In this document: piece after piece, positions 1-6,201 of the stretch
How the letters are laid out: each line of letters opens with the position of its first letter
Position numbering within the stretch: the stretch's first letter is position 1
Source: CAZFLM01 sp964519955
GTDB lineage: Bacteria > Armatimonadota > Chthonomonadetes > Chthonomonadales > CAJBBX01
NCBI GenBank assembly: GCA_964519955.1
Contig: CAZFLM010000139.1
Location: 1 to 10,446, forward strand
DNA length: 10,446 bases
Direction: 5' to 3'
The notes under the pieces: generated by a model
What the model saw: the letters and a program-made list of their open reading frames with translations, nothing else
The model's database searches: none
Told to the model about the DNA's origin: nothing
Translations under genes and position numbers: made by a program

Positions 1-12
1 CGGTTCCTAGAG

Positions 13-40
13 GGGGAGGCGGCGGCAACGACGCCTCCCC
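13..40. other. GC-rich perfect stem-loop near left edge
   Basis: A perfect 9 bp inverted repeat (GGGGAGGCG at 13-21, CGCCTCCCC at 32-40) encloses a 10-base loop. No T-run follows on the plus strand. It could be the terminator of a gene lying left of the window or a leader structure of the ccm genes. The 1-204 stretch holds no gene that can be supported. Two plus-strand frames stay open from the edge, to stops at 114-116 and 160-162, with low-complexity translations. Confidence 0.4.
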
Positions 41-204
41 ACTCGGCGACGGCCACAACGGCGCGGTTCGGATGTGGGCCGGACGCCGCGTCTGGCGCAA
101 GCCGCGATGCGTCTAGCCGGCCTGACGGGCACGTCGGAATGCACCCAACTCGTACGATGTAGTGCCGTGGCGGATGACTGCCCCGCCGGCGCAAGGATCA
201 AACG

Positions 205-333
205 ATGCAAGCTAGCATGCTTTCCCTGGTTGTGGCGCCGCTCCTCGTCTGGATCGGTGTGTTCGCCTACCTCCTGCTGATGGACCGCAAACTCGCGCGC
301 CTCGAGGCTGCCCGGGTCGAGGACGACCTGTGA
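205..333 (+). CDS. ccmD: CcmD-like small membrane protein of cytochrome c maturation
   Basis: This 42-residue protein has one hydrophobic helix (about residues 5-26) followed by a charged, helix-prone tail (DRKLARLEAARVEDDL). CcmD-family proteins have this build: a single transmembrane segment with a W..x..Y pattern and a basic cytoplasmic tail. In System I, CcmD binds the CcmABC complex and helps release heme-loaded CcmE. ATG at 205 is preceded by AAGGA (193-197) with a 7-base gap, a good ribosome binding site. The stop TGA (331-333) overlaps the GTG start of ccmE as GTGA, so the two are almost surely translationally coupled. A role in heme handover rests on size, topology and position, because CcmD has little sequence conservation. 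ccmA, ccmB and ccmC would be expected upstream, but nothing in bases 1-204 shows them. Confidence 0.75.
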   Translation: MQASMLSLVVAPLLVWIGVFAYLLLMDRKLARLEAARVEDDL

Positions 334-731
334 AGCCGGCCCACGTCGTTGCTCTCGCGGTCCTCCTGGTCGCGATGGGCGTGTCCCTCTACTCCTTCAG
401 CGGCGCGGTGGCCCAGCACGTCGACGTGAAGCAGGCTATGGCGCGCCCCGGCGAGATGGTGCAGGTGCCCGGCCAGATCGTCAAGGAGAGCGTCCGCTAC
501 GACGCGGGGAAGGGCGCGCTGGAGTTCGACGTGCTCGCCATCGACCCGAAGACGCGCGCCATCGACGCCGCTCAGCGGATGACTATCGTGTATCGGCAGC
601 CGAAGCCGGAGAACTTCGACCAGGCGGTCTCGGTCGAGGCCGTCGGCACGTTTCGAGACGGCGTGTTCGAGGCGAACAACCTGCTGGTGAAGTGCCCGAG
701 CAAGTACAAGGAAGCCTCGTCCAAGAGCTAG
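330..731 (+). CDS. ccmE: Cytochrome c maturation heme chaperone CcmE, Cys-type (CxxxY) variant
   Basis: CcmE is a membrane-anchored heme chaperone that takes heme from CcmABCD and passes it to CcmF outside the cytoplasmic membrane. Here an N-terminal anchor (about residues 5-25) is followed by an OB-fold beta domain: VQVPGQIV near 45, LEFDVL near 64, MTIVYR near 84, SVEAVGTF near 101 and FEANNLLVKCPSKY at the end. In the classical protein the heme attaches to His in an HxxxY motif. Here the position is Cys122 with Tyr126 (codon TGC at 693-695). That CxxxY form is known from archaea and Desulfovibrio, where the pathway is called System I* and lacks CcmH. Length (133 aa) is normal. The start is GTG at 330, inside the ccmD stop overlap; no other start fits the anchor. 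The family call is firm from the C-terminal motif and the gene order. Confidence 0.9.
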   Translation: MKPAHVVALAVLLVAMGVSLYSFSGAVAQHVDVKQAMARPGEMVQVPGQIVKESVRYDAGKGALEFDVLAIDPKTRAIDAAQRMTIVYRQPKPENFDQAVSVEAVGTFRDGVFEANNLLVKCPSKYKEASSKS

Positions 732-790
732 GCGATGCTGGGGCGCTGCTCGCTGCGTCCTCGTTGGCCTCTGCTCTGTGCAGAACGCTC

Positions 791-818
791 CAGGTCCCGG
801 AATACCAGCCGGGGCCTG
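791..818. promoter_or_regulatory. Stem-loop just upstream of ccmF
   Basis: Bases 791-800 (CAGGTCCCGG) and 809-818 (CCGGGGCCTG) form a 10 bp stem with one G-T wobble and an 8-base loop. The structure ends 7 bases before the ATG at 826 and lies in the 94-base gap between ccmE and ccmF. No convincing Shine-Dalgarno sequence is present here, so the hairpin occupies the place where one would lie. It could lower ccmF translation or act as a partial attenuator or processing site. No strong T-run follows (CTTGTGT). Confidence 0.45.
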
Positions 819-825
819 CTTGTGT

Positions 826-3657
826 ATGGTGAACATGGAACTCGGCAGGCTCTCGGTCCTCATCGCTCTGGCGGCCTCGTGCGCCACCGTCGTCGCGTAC
901 TTCGCCGCGCTGCGCAGGCCCCGCGCCCTCGTCTGGGCGAGGGCGGCGTTCGGGGTGGCGTCGCTCAGCACGGCCGCGGCGTTCTTCCGCCTCATGTGGC
1001 TCTGCGCCAACCACCGTTTCGAGTTCCAGTACGTCTTCGACTACACCTCGACGGACCTCGGCGCGCCGTTCGTGTATGCGGCCACCTGGGCCGGGCAGGA
1101 GGGCAGCTTCCTGCTCTGGGCGCTGTGTACCGCCCTGCTGGGGGGCTTCGTGGTCTGGAAGGCAGGCGCCTGGGAAGCGCGGGTGATGCCGTTCTACACC
1201 TCGACCCTGGCGCTGCTCGCCGGCATCCTGACGTGGCTCAGCCCGTTCGCGCCAACTCCGCTCGCGCCCGGCATGGCCGGGCCGCCGGTGGATGGCGCGG
1301 GACTGAACCCGTCGCTCCAGAACTACTGGATGGCCATCCATCCGCCCACGATCTTCCTCGGCTTCGTGGCGCTCTCCATCGCGTTCAGCTACGCGGTCGC
1401 GGCCATGATCTGGCGAGACTACGGAACGCGCGAGGACCCGCGGGACGCGGCCTGGGTGGCGCGCGTGATGCCGTGGACGCTGCTCGCCGTCGCGACGCTG
1501 GGCGCGGGCCTCTTCATGGGCGGCTACTGGGCCTACGAGACGCAGGGATGGCACGGCTTCTGGGCGTGGGACCCGGTTGAGAACGCGTCGCTCTTCCCGT
1601 GGCTGGCGTCCATCGCGCTGGCGCATGGCCTCATCGTCCAGCGCAGCCGCGGCGGCATGGCGCGCACCAACCTGCTGCTCGCCGTGCTCGCGTGGAACCT
1701 GTTCCTGTACGGCACCTACCTGACGCGCTCCGGCGTGCTCTCGGATGTCTCGGTGCACGCGTTCGGCATGCTGGCGAACAAGGCGCTCTACCTGCTCCTC
1801 GTGCTGATCGGCCTCCACGCCGGGCTCGGCATCGTCCTGCTCCTGCTCCGCTGGCGCGACGCGCCCAGCCGCCCCATCTCGGACAACCTGCTGTCGCTCG
1901 ACACGGCGATGGTGATGGCGGTTGCCCTGCTGTCGGCCGGCGCCGTCATCATTACCGTCGGCACCTCCTGGAGCCTGATCGTCCGCTCGTCTGCGCTGCA
2001 CCTGTTGGCCACATCCGCCGCGGCGCTCTGGGTCTCGCGAGCGGTGCTGCTCGTCTGGGCGGCGCTCACCATCCGGTCGATCCGGCGCTCGTCGGGTGAG
2101 TGGTGGCTGGTCGGCAGCGTGACGGTGGGGCTGCTCGCGGTCTATGTGGGGTGGTTCGGTCTGCCGCTGCTGGCGGCGCAGGCTTCCAGCACTGGCACCC
2201 CCTGGCAGGCGCCGCTATACAACCGCGTCGGCACCTGCCTGATCCTGCCCGCCCTGATCGCCATGGGCGCGGCCCCGTTCCTGAGCTGGGGGAAGAGCGA
2301 CCCGGACCGCTTCCTCTGGCGCCTGCTCGCGCCGTGGTTCCTCGCGGTGGCCTGCGGCTTCGGCATCGCCTGGTACGTGCAGAAACAGGCCGCCGCCGGC
2401 TTCGAGGCTGCGACCCCGCGCCTGGTGGTGGTGGCGACCGGCACGCTCGGCCTCTTCGCGGCGTTCGCCAGCATCCTGTGGCTCGGCCGCGTCCTGAAGC
2501 CTGCCGCAAAGGGTCGCAGTCTCATCGGAGCCGGCATCGGGGCGCTGGCCGGCGGGCTGGTCGCGTTCTGGGGCGCTCTCGTCGTGATGGGTGGTGCGCT
2601 CGGAGCGGAGGCGTCGGCCAACGCGGTGATCGGCGTGACGCTGCTGCTGATCGCGGTCGGCGGGGCGTTCACGGCGCTAGGCGCGCGGATACTGCGCGTC
2701 GTGGGCATCACCGCAGGCGGGTGGCTCGCGCACGCGGGCGTCGGCCTGTTCCTGCTTGGTGCGGTCATCTCCAACGTCTACGAGCAGACCGCCAGTGTCG
2801 ACCTGATCGAGGGGCAGCCCGCCGCGGAGACCCCGTTCGGCTACGCGGTGGAGTTCGATGGGTGGACGCACGACGGCAAGCCGAGCGACGTCGCTGCACG
2901 GGAGTGGTTCGAGTTCAGCCACGGCGCCAAGCTCCGCCTGCGTCGCACCGGCACGTCAGGCAGTGGCCGGCTGGCGATCCTGCCGGTCTTCTACAGCACC
3001 CAGCGCATGAACAGCGGCGAGACCGAGGGGCCGGTCACGATGCGCTGGCCCAACATCGTCCGGGAGCCCGCCCGGGACTTCTACGTCGTCGTCGCCAATG
3101 ACCCCAAGCCGCTCCGGGTCGGCACGACGGTGTGCCCTGGCCAGACCCAGATCGTGGCGACGCCGATGATGACCACGACCGGGTACTCCGTGCGCTACAA
3201 GCGCTTCTATACGAATGGCAAGGCCGGGGAGATGGGCACCGAGCTTGGCGCGGACATGGACCTCATCGCGCCGGACGGGCGCGCGTACCCGTTCCGAGCC
3301 ACGATGAGCCTGAGCCCGGAGACTGGCGGCCTGAAGCCGGTGCCCGCGCAGATCGAGGGCCTCGGCGGCGAAGCCATCCTGGCCGGCTCCATCGATGTGT
3401 CCACGAAGGAACTCACCGTCCTCTTCGACCTCCCCGACCAGCCGGCGCGCTGGCGCATCCCGCTCTCGTTCACCAACAAGCCGCTCATCAACCTGGTGTG
3501 GCTCGGCGTCGTGCTGATGACCGTCGGCACCGTGATCGCCATGGTGCGGCGGGCCCGGGAAGCGCGGATTGGCACGGTGGAGGCAGCCAGCGCCCCAGCG
3601 GCCCCGACTCCGAAGGCCGCAGGTCGCAGGCGCCGCAGGCGGCCCGCCCGGGTCTGA
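826..3657 (+). CDS. ccmF: Heme lyase CcmF, enlarged (943 aa)
   Basis: CcmF is the integral-membrane heme lyase that joins heme from CcmE to apocytochrome c. The heme-handling WWD motif is clear (GFWAWDPVENAS, near 244-255). The four histidines expected of the family are all present at helix ends: H172 (AIHPPT), H267 (IALAHG), H311 (VSVHAFG) and H636 (GWLAHAG). The C-terminus has the usual final helix after KPLINLVWLG (885-894). At 943 residues it is far longer than E. coli CcmF (about 647). The extra length lies in a stretch near 385-455 with added hydrophobic segments, a soluble extracytoplasmic domain of about 230 residues (653-884), and a Pro/Ala cytoplasmic tail ending in six arginines. 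The start could be 826, 835 or a GTG at 778. MELGRLS at 835 matches family N-termini, and 778 would run through the hairpin at 791-818. I prefer 826 or 835. Confidence 0.93.
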   Translation: MVNMELGRLSVLIALAASCATVVAYFAALRRPRALVWARAAFGVASLSTAAAFFRLMWLCANHRFEFQYVFDYTSTDLGAPFVYAATWAGQEGSFLLWALCTALLGGFVVWKAGAWEARVMPFYTSTLALLAGILTWLSPFAPTPLAPGMAGPPVDGAGLNPSLQNYWMAIHPPTIFLGFVALSIAFSYAVAAMIWRDYGTREDPRDAAWVARVMPWTLLAVATLGAGLFMGGYWAYETQGWHGFWAWDPVENASLFPWLASIALAHGLIVQRSRGGMARTNLLLAVLAWNLFLYGTYLTRSGVLSDVSVHAFGMLANKALYLLLVLIGLHAGLGIVLLLLRWRDAPSRPISDNLLSLDTAMVMAVALLSAGAVIITVGTSWSLIVRSSALHLLATSAAALWVSRAVLLVWAALTIRSIRRSSGEWWLVGSVTVGLLAVYVGWFGLPLLAAQASSTGTPWQAPLYNRVGTCLILPALIAMGAAPFLSWGKSDPDRFLWRLLAPWFLAVACGFGIAWYVQKQAAAGFEAATPRLVVVATGTLGLFAAFASILWLGRVLKPAAKGRSLIGAGIGALAGGLVAFWGALVVMGGALGAEASANAVIGVTLLLIAVGGAFTALGARILRVVGITAGGWLAHAGVGLFLLGAVISNVYEQTASVDLIEGQPAAETPFGYAVEFDGWTHDGKPSDVAAREWFEFSHGAKLRLRRTGTSGSGRLAILPVFYSTQRMNSGETEGPVTMRWPNIVREPARDFYVVVANDPKPLRVGTTVCPGQTQIVATPMMTTTGYSVRYKRFYTNGKAGEMGTELGADMDLIAPDGRAYPFRATMSLSPETGGLKPVPAQIEGLGGEAILAGSIDVSTKELTVLFDLPDQPARWRIPLSFTNKPLINLVWLGVVLMTVGTVIAMVRRAREARIGTVEAASAPAAPTPKAAGRRRRRRPARV

Positions 3658-3769
3658 GCCACCCGCTCCGCTCTATCGAGGATTCGGCCCGTTCGACGGC
3701 GAATGCCCTCGACGGATGGCCGCTGTTCGAGTTGCCACCGGCTCCGCACACGCAAAGACACGACCGTAT

Positions 3770-3775
3770 GGAGGG
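3770..3775 (+). promoter_or_regulatory. Ribosome binding site deciding the start at 3784
   Basis: GGAGGG sits 8 bases before GTG at 3784. The nearby ATG at 3790 would be 14 bases away, and the ATG at 3703 has no such site and would add 27 residues ahead of the signal peptide. This favours GTG 3784. Confidence 0.65.
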
Positions 3776-3783
3776 CACGCAAC

Positions 3784-4878
3784 GTGGGAATGACGACCTG
3801 CCGTATCCTGGCCCTGGGGGCGCTCGTGGCCGCGCTCGCTGCCGCACCCGGCGTCGCACAGACCAAGAAGAAGACCCCGGTCAAGCCGAAGACTCCAGTC
3901 AAGACCCAGACCAAGAAGCCCGTGCTGACGACGCAGGGCACCCAGCAGATGGCCGGCGATACCGTGAAGCTCGGCACCGAGCGCACGCTTGGCAAGGCGT
4001 GGCCGATGAACATCGCACTCCTGAAGCTCGACTACCAGGCCGGGCGAGTGGTGGTTGGCGAAGACGCCTATCGGGCCGGCAAGGACCAGAAGTTCCTCGT
4101 GGTGCACTACGCGCTGCACAACCCGCAGAAGTCTGAGCAACTGGTGCGCTTCGACAGCTTCAGGTTCACGGCGGTCGACGACAAGGGCACCAACCATGAC
4201 TTCGAACAGGTGGTGGGCGTCGAAGCCACCAAGGAGCGCCTGGACCTGAGCCTGAAGCCTGGCCAGAAGATCGAGGCGTATACCTTCATCCGTGTTCCGG
4301 CGCAGGGCTCGATCCAGAAGCTGATGGTGATCTCGTCCGACGATATCGCCATGCGCTTCGTGCCGGAGAAGACCGACATCAAGCCCCTGGAGGAGGCCTA
4401 TCGCGATCCGGCCGACGCGACGGGCTACACCGCCCGCGAGAGCGTGCCGGCGAAGCTGGGCGAGACCTTCGAGCTGCCGATGGGCGAGTCCAACAGCGGC
4501 GACTACTTCGACGTGCAGGCTGTGAAGCTCGCGAAGGTCGAGGGCAATCTGGGCGATCACGAGGTCGACGAGGGGAAGCAGCTCGTCACGCTGACTCTCA
4601 AGGTGACGAACGCGGGCAAGCACGATGGTGCGCTCTTCCGGTTCGACAGCTTCGGGGCGGTCGTGAAGACCGAGGACGGCGAGGACTTCGGCAACAACAA
4701 CATCATGATCCACGCCAGCGAGAGCCGCGACGTCGAGTTCCATATCGACAAGGGGGCTACGGTGACGTTTCGCACGGTGTTCCAGGTGCCGGCGAACGCC
4801 AAGCTGAAGACCCTCGTTCTCCGTGGGCCCGGCGAGGACGGCCGCGCGCACACGATCGACATCAGCGGCGCGCTCTAG
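3784..4878 (+). CDS. Secreted protein with two tandem DUF4352-type Ig-like domains
   Basis: The precursor is 364 residues. A signal peptide (about 1-25, TTCRILALGALVAALAAAPG then VAQ) is followed by a Lys/Thr/Pro-rich linker (27-48) and two related beta domains at about 63-195 and 224-364. Both carry RFDSF (122-126 and 286-290), followed by a short strand and an acidic turn (AVDDKG, KTEDGED), and both end with a VPA...L element (171-173 and 335-337). This pattern resembles DUF4352, an extracytoplasmic immunoglobulin-like fold of unknown molecular function. There is no lipobox cysteine, CxxCH motif or catalytic motif. It lies 126 bases after ccmF on the same strand with its own good ribosome binding site, and may or may not be cotranscribed. 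A link to cytochrome maturation is suggested only by position. Secretion is well supported; function is unknown. Confidence 0.8.
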   Translation: MGMTTCRILALGALVAALAAAPGVAQTKKKTPVKPKTPVKTQTKKPVLTTQGTQQMAGDTVKLGTERTLGKAWPMNIALLKLDYQAGRVVVGEDAYRAGKDQKFLVVHYALHNPQKSEQLVRFDSFRFTAVDDKGTNHDFEQVVGVEATKERLDLSLKPGQKIEAYTFIRVPAQGSIQKLMVISSDDIAMRFVPEKTDIKPLEEAYRDPADATGYTARESVPAKLGETFELPMGESNSGDYFDVQAVKLAKVEGNLGDHEVDEGKQLVTLTLKVTNAGKHDGALFRFDSFGAVVKTEDGEDFGNNNIMIHASESRDVEFHIDKGATVTFRTVFQVPANAKLKTLVLRGPGEDGRAHTIDISGAL

Positions 4879-4938
4879 AGGCGCTGCCGGGCGGATGGTG
4901 GACTGCCCTCCACACCGCCCCCGGCGAGCGCTGAGGCC

Positions 4939-4985
4939 ACGAGAGCCGCGGACGGAGGCACGTGCGCCCCGTTCGCGGCTCTCGT
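4939..4985. terminator. Convergent stem-loop, probable bidirectional terminator
   Basis: ACGAGAGCCGCG (4939-4950) and CGCGGCTCTCGT (4974-4985) are perfectly complementary over 12 bp. Pairing continues inward for about five more pairs, including one wobble. It lies between the plus-strand gene ending at 4878 and the minus-strand gene ending at 5016, where a shared terminator is expected. The plus-strand tail is TGTCGTCG, so there is no true T-run, which weakens the intrinsic terminator reading. Confidence 0.6.
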
Positions 4986-5015
4986 TGTCGTCGCGGCGGT
5001 GTTGGCGGCGATGCG

Positions 5016-5999
5016 CTACACGACCGTCTCCTCACCGGACCCGGCCGACGCGAGCGCAGCCTGGGTGAATCGGAGCACCGGCCAGATCCCGTTGAGCGGG
5101 GCCCAGTTCGTGCCCTCGCCGCCGATCAGCCGAACTAGCACATCGTCCGCGTTCTCGGTGGGCTCTTCGGGTTCGATCGGCACCAGTTGGCCATCTACCA
5201 TCCAGCGGGCGGTGAGGTTCTCCATGCGGAACTCGCGGCCCTCGCAGTGGATGATGACGTGCTCGCACCAGGTCTGCGCGTCGCCGACGAAGGAGAAGGT
5301 CATCGGCACGTCGCCGGTCAAGGTGGCCGTGCCCCACATCCAGATCGGCACGGCAGTGCCCCGGTTGTCGCTCTGCGCGCGCACGATGACGCCTTCGAGC
5401 CCGGTGGCCCAGAACAGCGTGTCGAGCTGATGCCCGTTGGAGTCGAAGAAGAAGCCGCCCGGGCAGAGCACGGGATCGTGCCGCCAGGTGCCGCGGCAGG
5501 TGGTCATCCAGTCCTCGGCGAAGTAGGCGAGCACGGTCTTCACCTTGCCCCACTTGCCGGAGAGGATCTCGCGGCGCATCGCGCGGATGCCGCCGTCGTG
5601 GCGCCTGGGATAGGTCATCGTAACGACGCGCTGGGCGCGGTCTGCCGCGGCGATAACCTGTTCCAGCTCCTCTGCGTACGGAGTAAGGGGCTTCTCGCAG
5701 AGCACGTGCAGGCCGCGGTCCAGGGCCGCCAGCACCTGACGCACGTGCAGCGCGTCGGGCGTGGCGATGCAGACGGCGTCGAGATCGGCCGCGAGCATCG
5801 CGTCGTAGTCGGCCACCGACAGGCGAGTACCGCCCGCGGCCTGTGCGGCTCGTTCACGCGATTCGGCGCTGGGGTCGCAGACGGCGACGACTTCGACGTT
5901 GGGCATGGCGGCGAACCGCTCGGCGTGGATGACCCCGAGCGCGCCGCAGCCGGCGATCCCTACTCGGAGCTTCGTCTGCGGCGTGGCGACTGTGGACAT
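5016..5999 (-). CDS. Gfo/Idh/MocA family NAD(P)-dependent oxidoreductase
   Basis: A soluble 327-residue enzyme, the usual family length. The N-terminal Rossmann fold has VGIAGCGALG (Gly17, Gly19, Gly22), and the second strand ends in an acidic residue (VAVCDPS, Asp42), which favours NAD over NADP. The family EKP motif is at 102-104 (VLCEKPLT), with Lys103 the expected catalytic lysine. The C-terminal alpha/beta domain carries GGFFFDSNGHQLD (181-193), giving Asp186 and His190 of the family's DxxxH motif. Such enzymes oxidise or reduce hydroxyl groups of sugars, inositols and related compounds; the substrate cannot be read here. ATG at 5999 is preceded by GGGAGG (6012-6007) with a 7-base gap. 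An ATG 33 bases further upstream is in frame but lacks this support. It is divergent from the flippase gene, so a shared role in surface sugar metabolism is possible but unproven. Confidence 0.92.
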   Translation of the reverse strand: MSTVATPQTKLRVGIAGCGALGVIHAERFAAMPNVEVVAVCDPSAESRERAAQAAGGTRLSVADYDAMLAADLDAVCIATPDALHVRQVLAALDRGLHVLCEKPLTPYAEELEQVIAAADRAQRVVTMTYPRRHDGGIRAMRREILSGKWGKVKTVLAYFAEDWMTTCRGTWRHDPVLCPGGFFFDSNGHQLDTLFWATGLEGVIVRAQSDNRGTAVPIWMWGTATLTGDVPMTFSFVGDAQTWCEHVIIHCEGREFRMENLTARWMVDGQLVPIEPEEPTENADDVLVRLIGGEGTNWAPLNGIWPVLRFTQAALASAGSGEETVV

Positions 6000-6006
6000 G
6001 CGGCTG

Positions 6007-6012
6007 CCTCCC
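6007..6012 (-). promoter_or_regulatory. Ribosome binding site of the Gfo/Idh/MocA gene
   Basis: Read on the minus strand this is GGGAGG, ending 7 bases before ATG 5999-5997. It decides between that start and the in-frame ATG at 6032. Confidence 0.7.
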
Positions 6013-6115
6013 TGGGCTGAGATCTGCCGCATGATTCGGCGCGCCGGGCGGCGTCACCTGCTGGGCACAGCGGTGCGAGTGGCGCCGTAGGGTGATGTGC
6101 GGGAGCGCGGGCAGC

Positions 6116-6121
6116 CATAAT
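6116..6121 (+). promoter_or_regulatory. Possible -10 element in the divergent promoter region
   Basis: CATAAT matches TATAAT in five of six positions and is the only A/T-rich island in the 6000-6201 gap. A weak -35 (GTGATG, 6092-6097) lies 18 bases upstream. It would drive the flippase gene with a leader containing the inverted repeat at 6139-6170. No clear -35 could be matched on the minus strand for the oxidoreductase gene. Confidence 0.3.
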
Positions 6122-6138
6122 GGTTGTGGCGAGCCGCG

Positions 6139-6170
6139 GCCCTCCGGCACGTGTGAATGGGCCGGAGGGC
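6139..6170. promoter_or_regulatory. Perfect inverted repeat in the flippase leader
   Basis: GCCCTCCGGC (6139-6148) and GCCGGAGGGC (6161-6170) are exact reverse complements around a 12-base loop. It lies between two divergent genes, so it is not needed as a terminator; an operator or 5' leader hairpin are the natural options. An in-frame ATG at 6157 lies in the loop and has no ribosome binding site, which argues against that ATG as the flippase start. Confidence 0.5.
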
Positions 6171-6201
6171 ATCGCGCCGCCTGTGGGAGCAACCTACGCT
6201 T

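Noticed and set aside
1..162. Open plus-strand frame from the left edge as the end of ccmC or another upstream gene
   Set aside because: The translation is low complexity and Ala/Thr/Pro-rich with no CcmC features, and another frame is open to 116 as well.
583..2001. Long minus-strand open frame (472 codons) opposite ccmE and ccmF
   Set aside because: The translation is Arg/Glu/His-rich and low complexity, as expected opposite a GC-rich gene, and the plus strand holds clear ccmE and ccmF.
3732..3737. TTGCCA as a -35 box for the DUF4352-type gene
   Set aside because: No acceptable -10 lies 16-18 bases downstream, so a separate promoter is not supported.
3673..4851. Long minus-strand open frame (392 codons) opposite the DUF4352-type gene
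   Set aside because: The plus-strand frame has a signal peptide, a good ribosome binding site and a duplicated domain; the minus frame has no recognisable domain or ribosome binding site.
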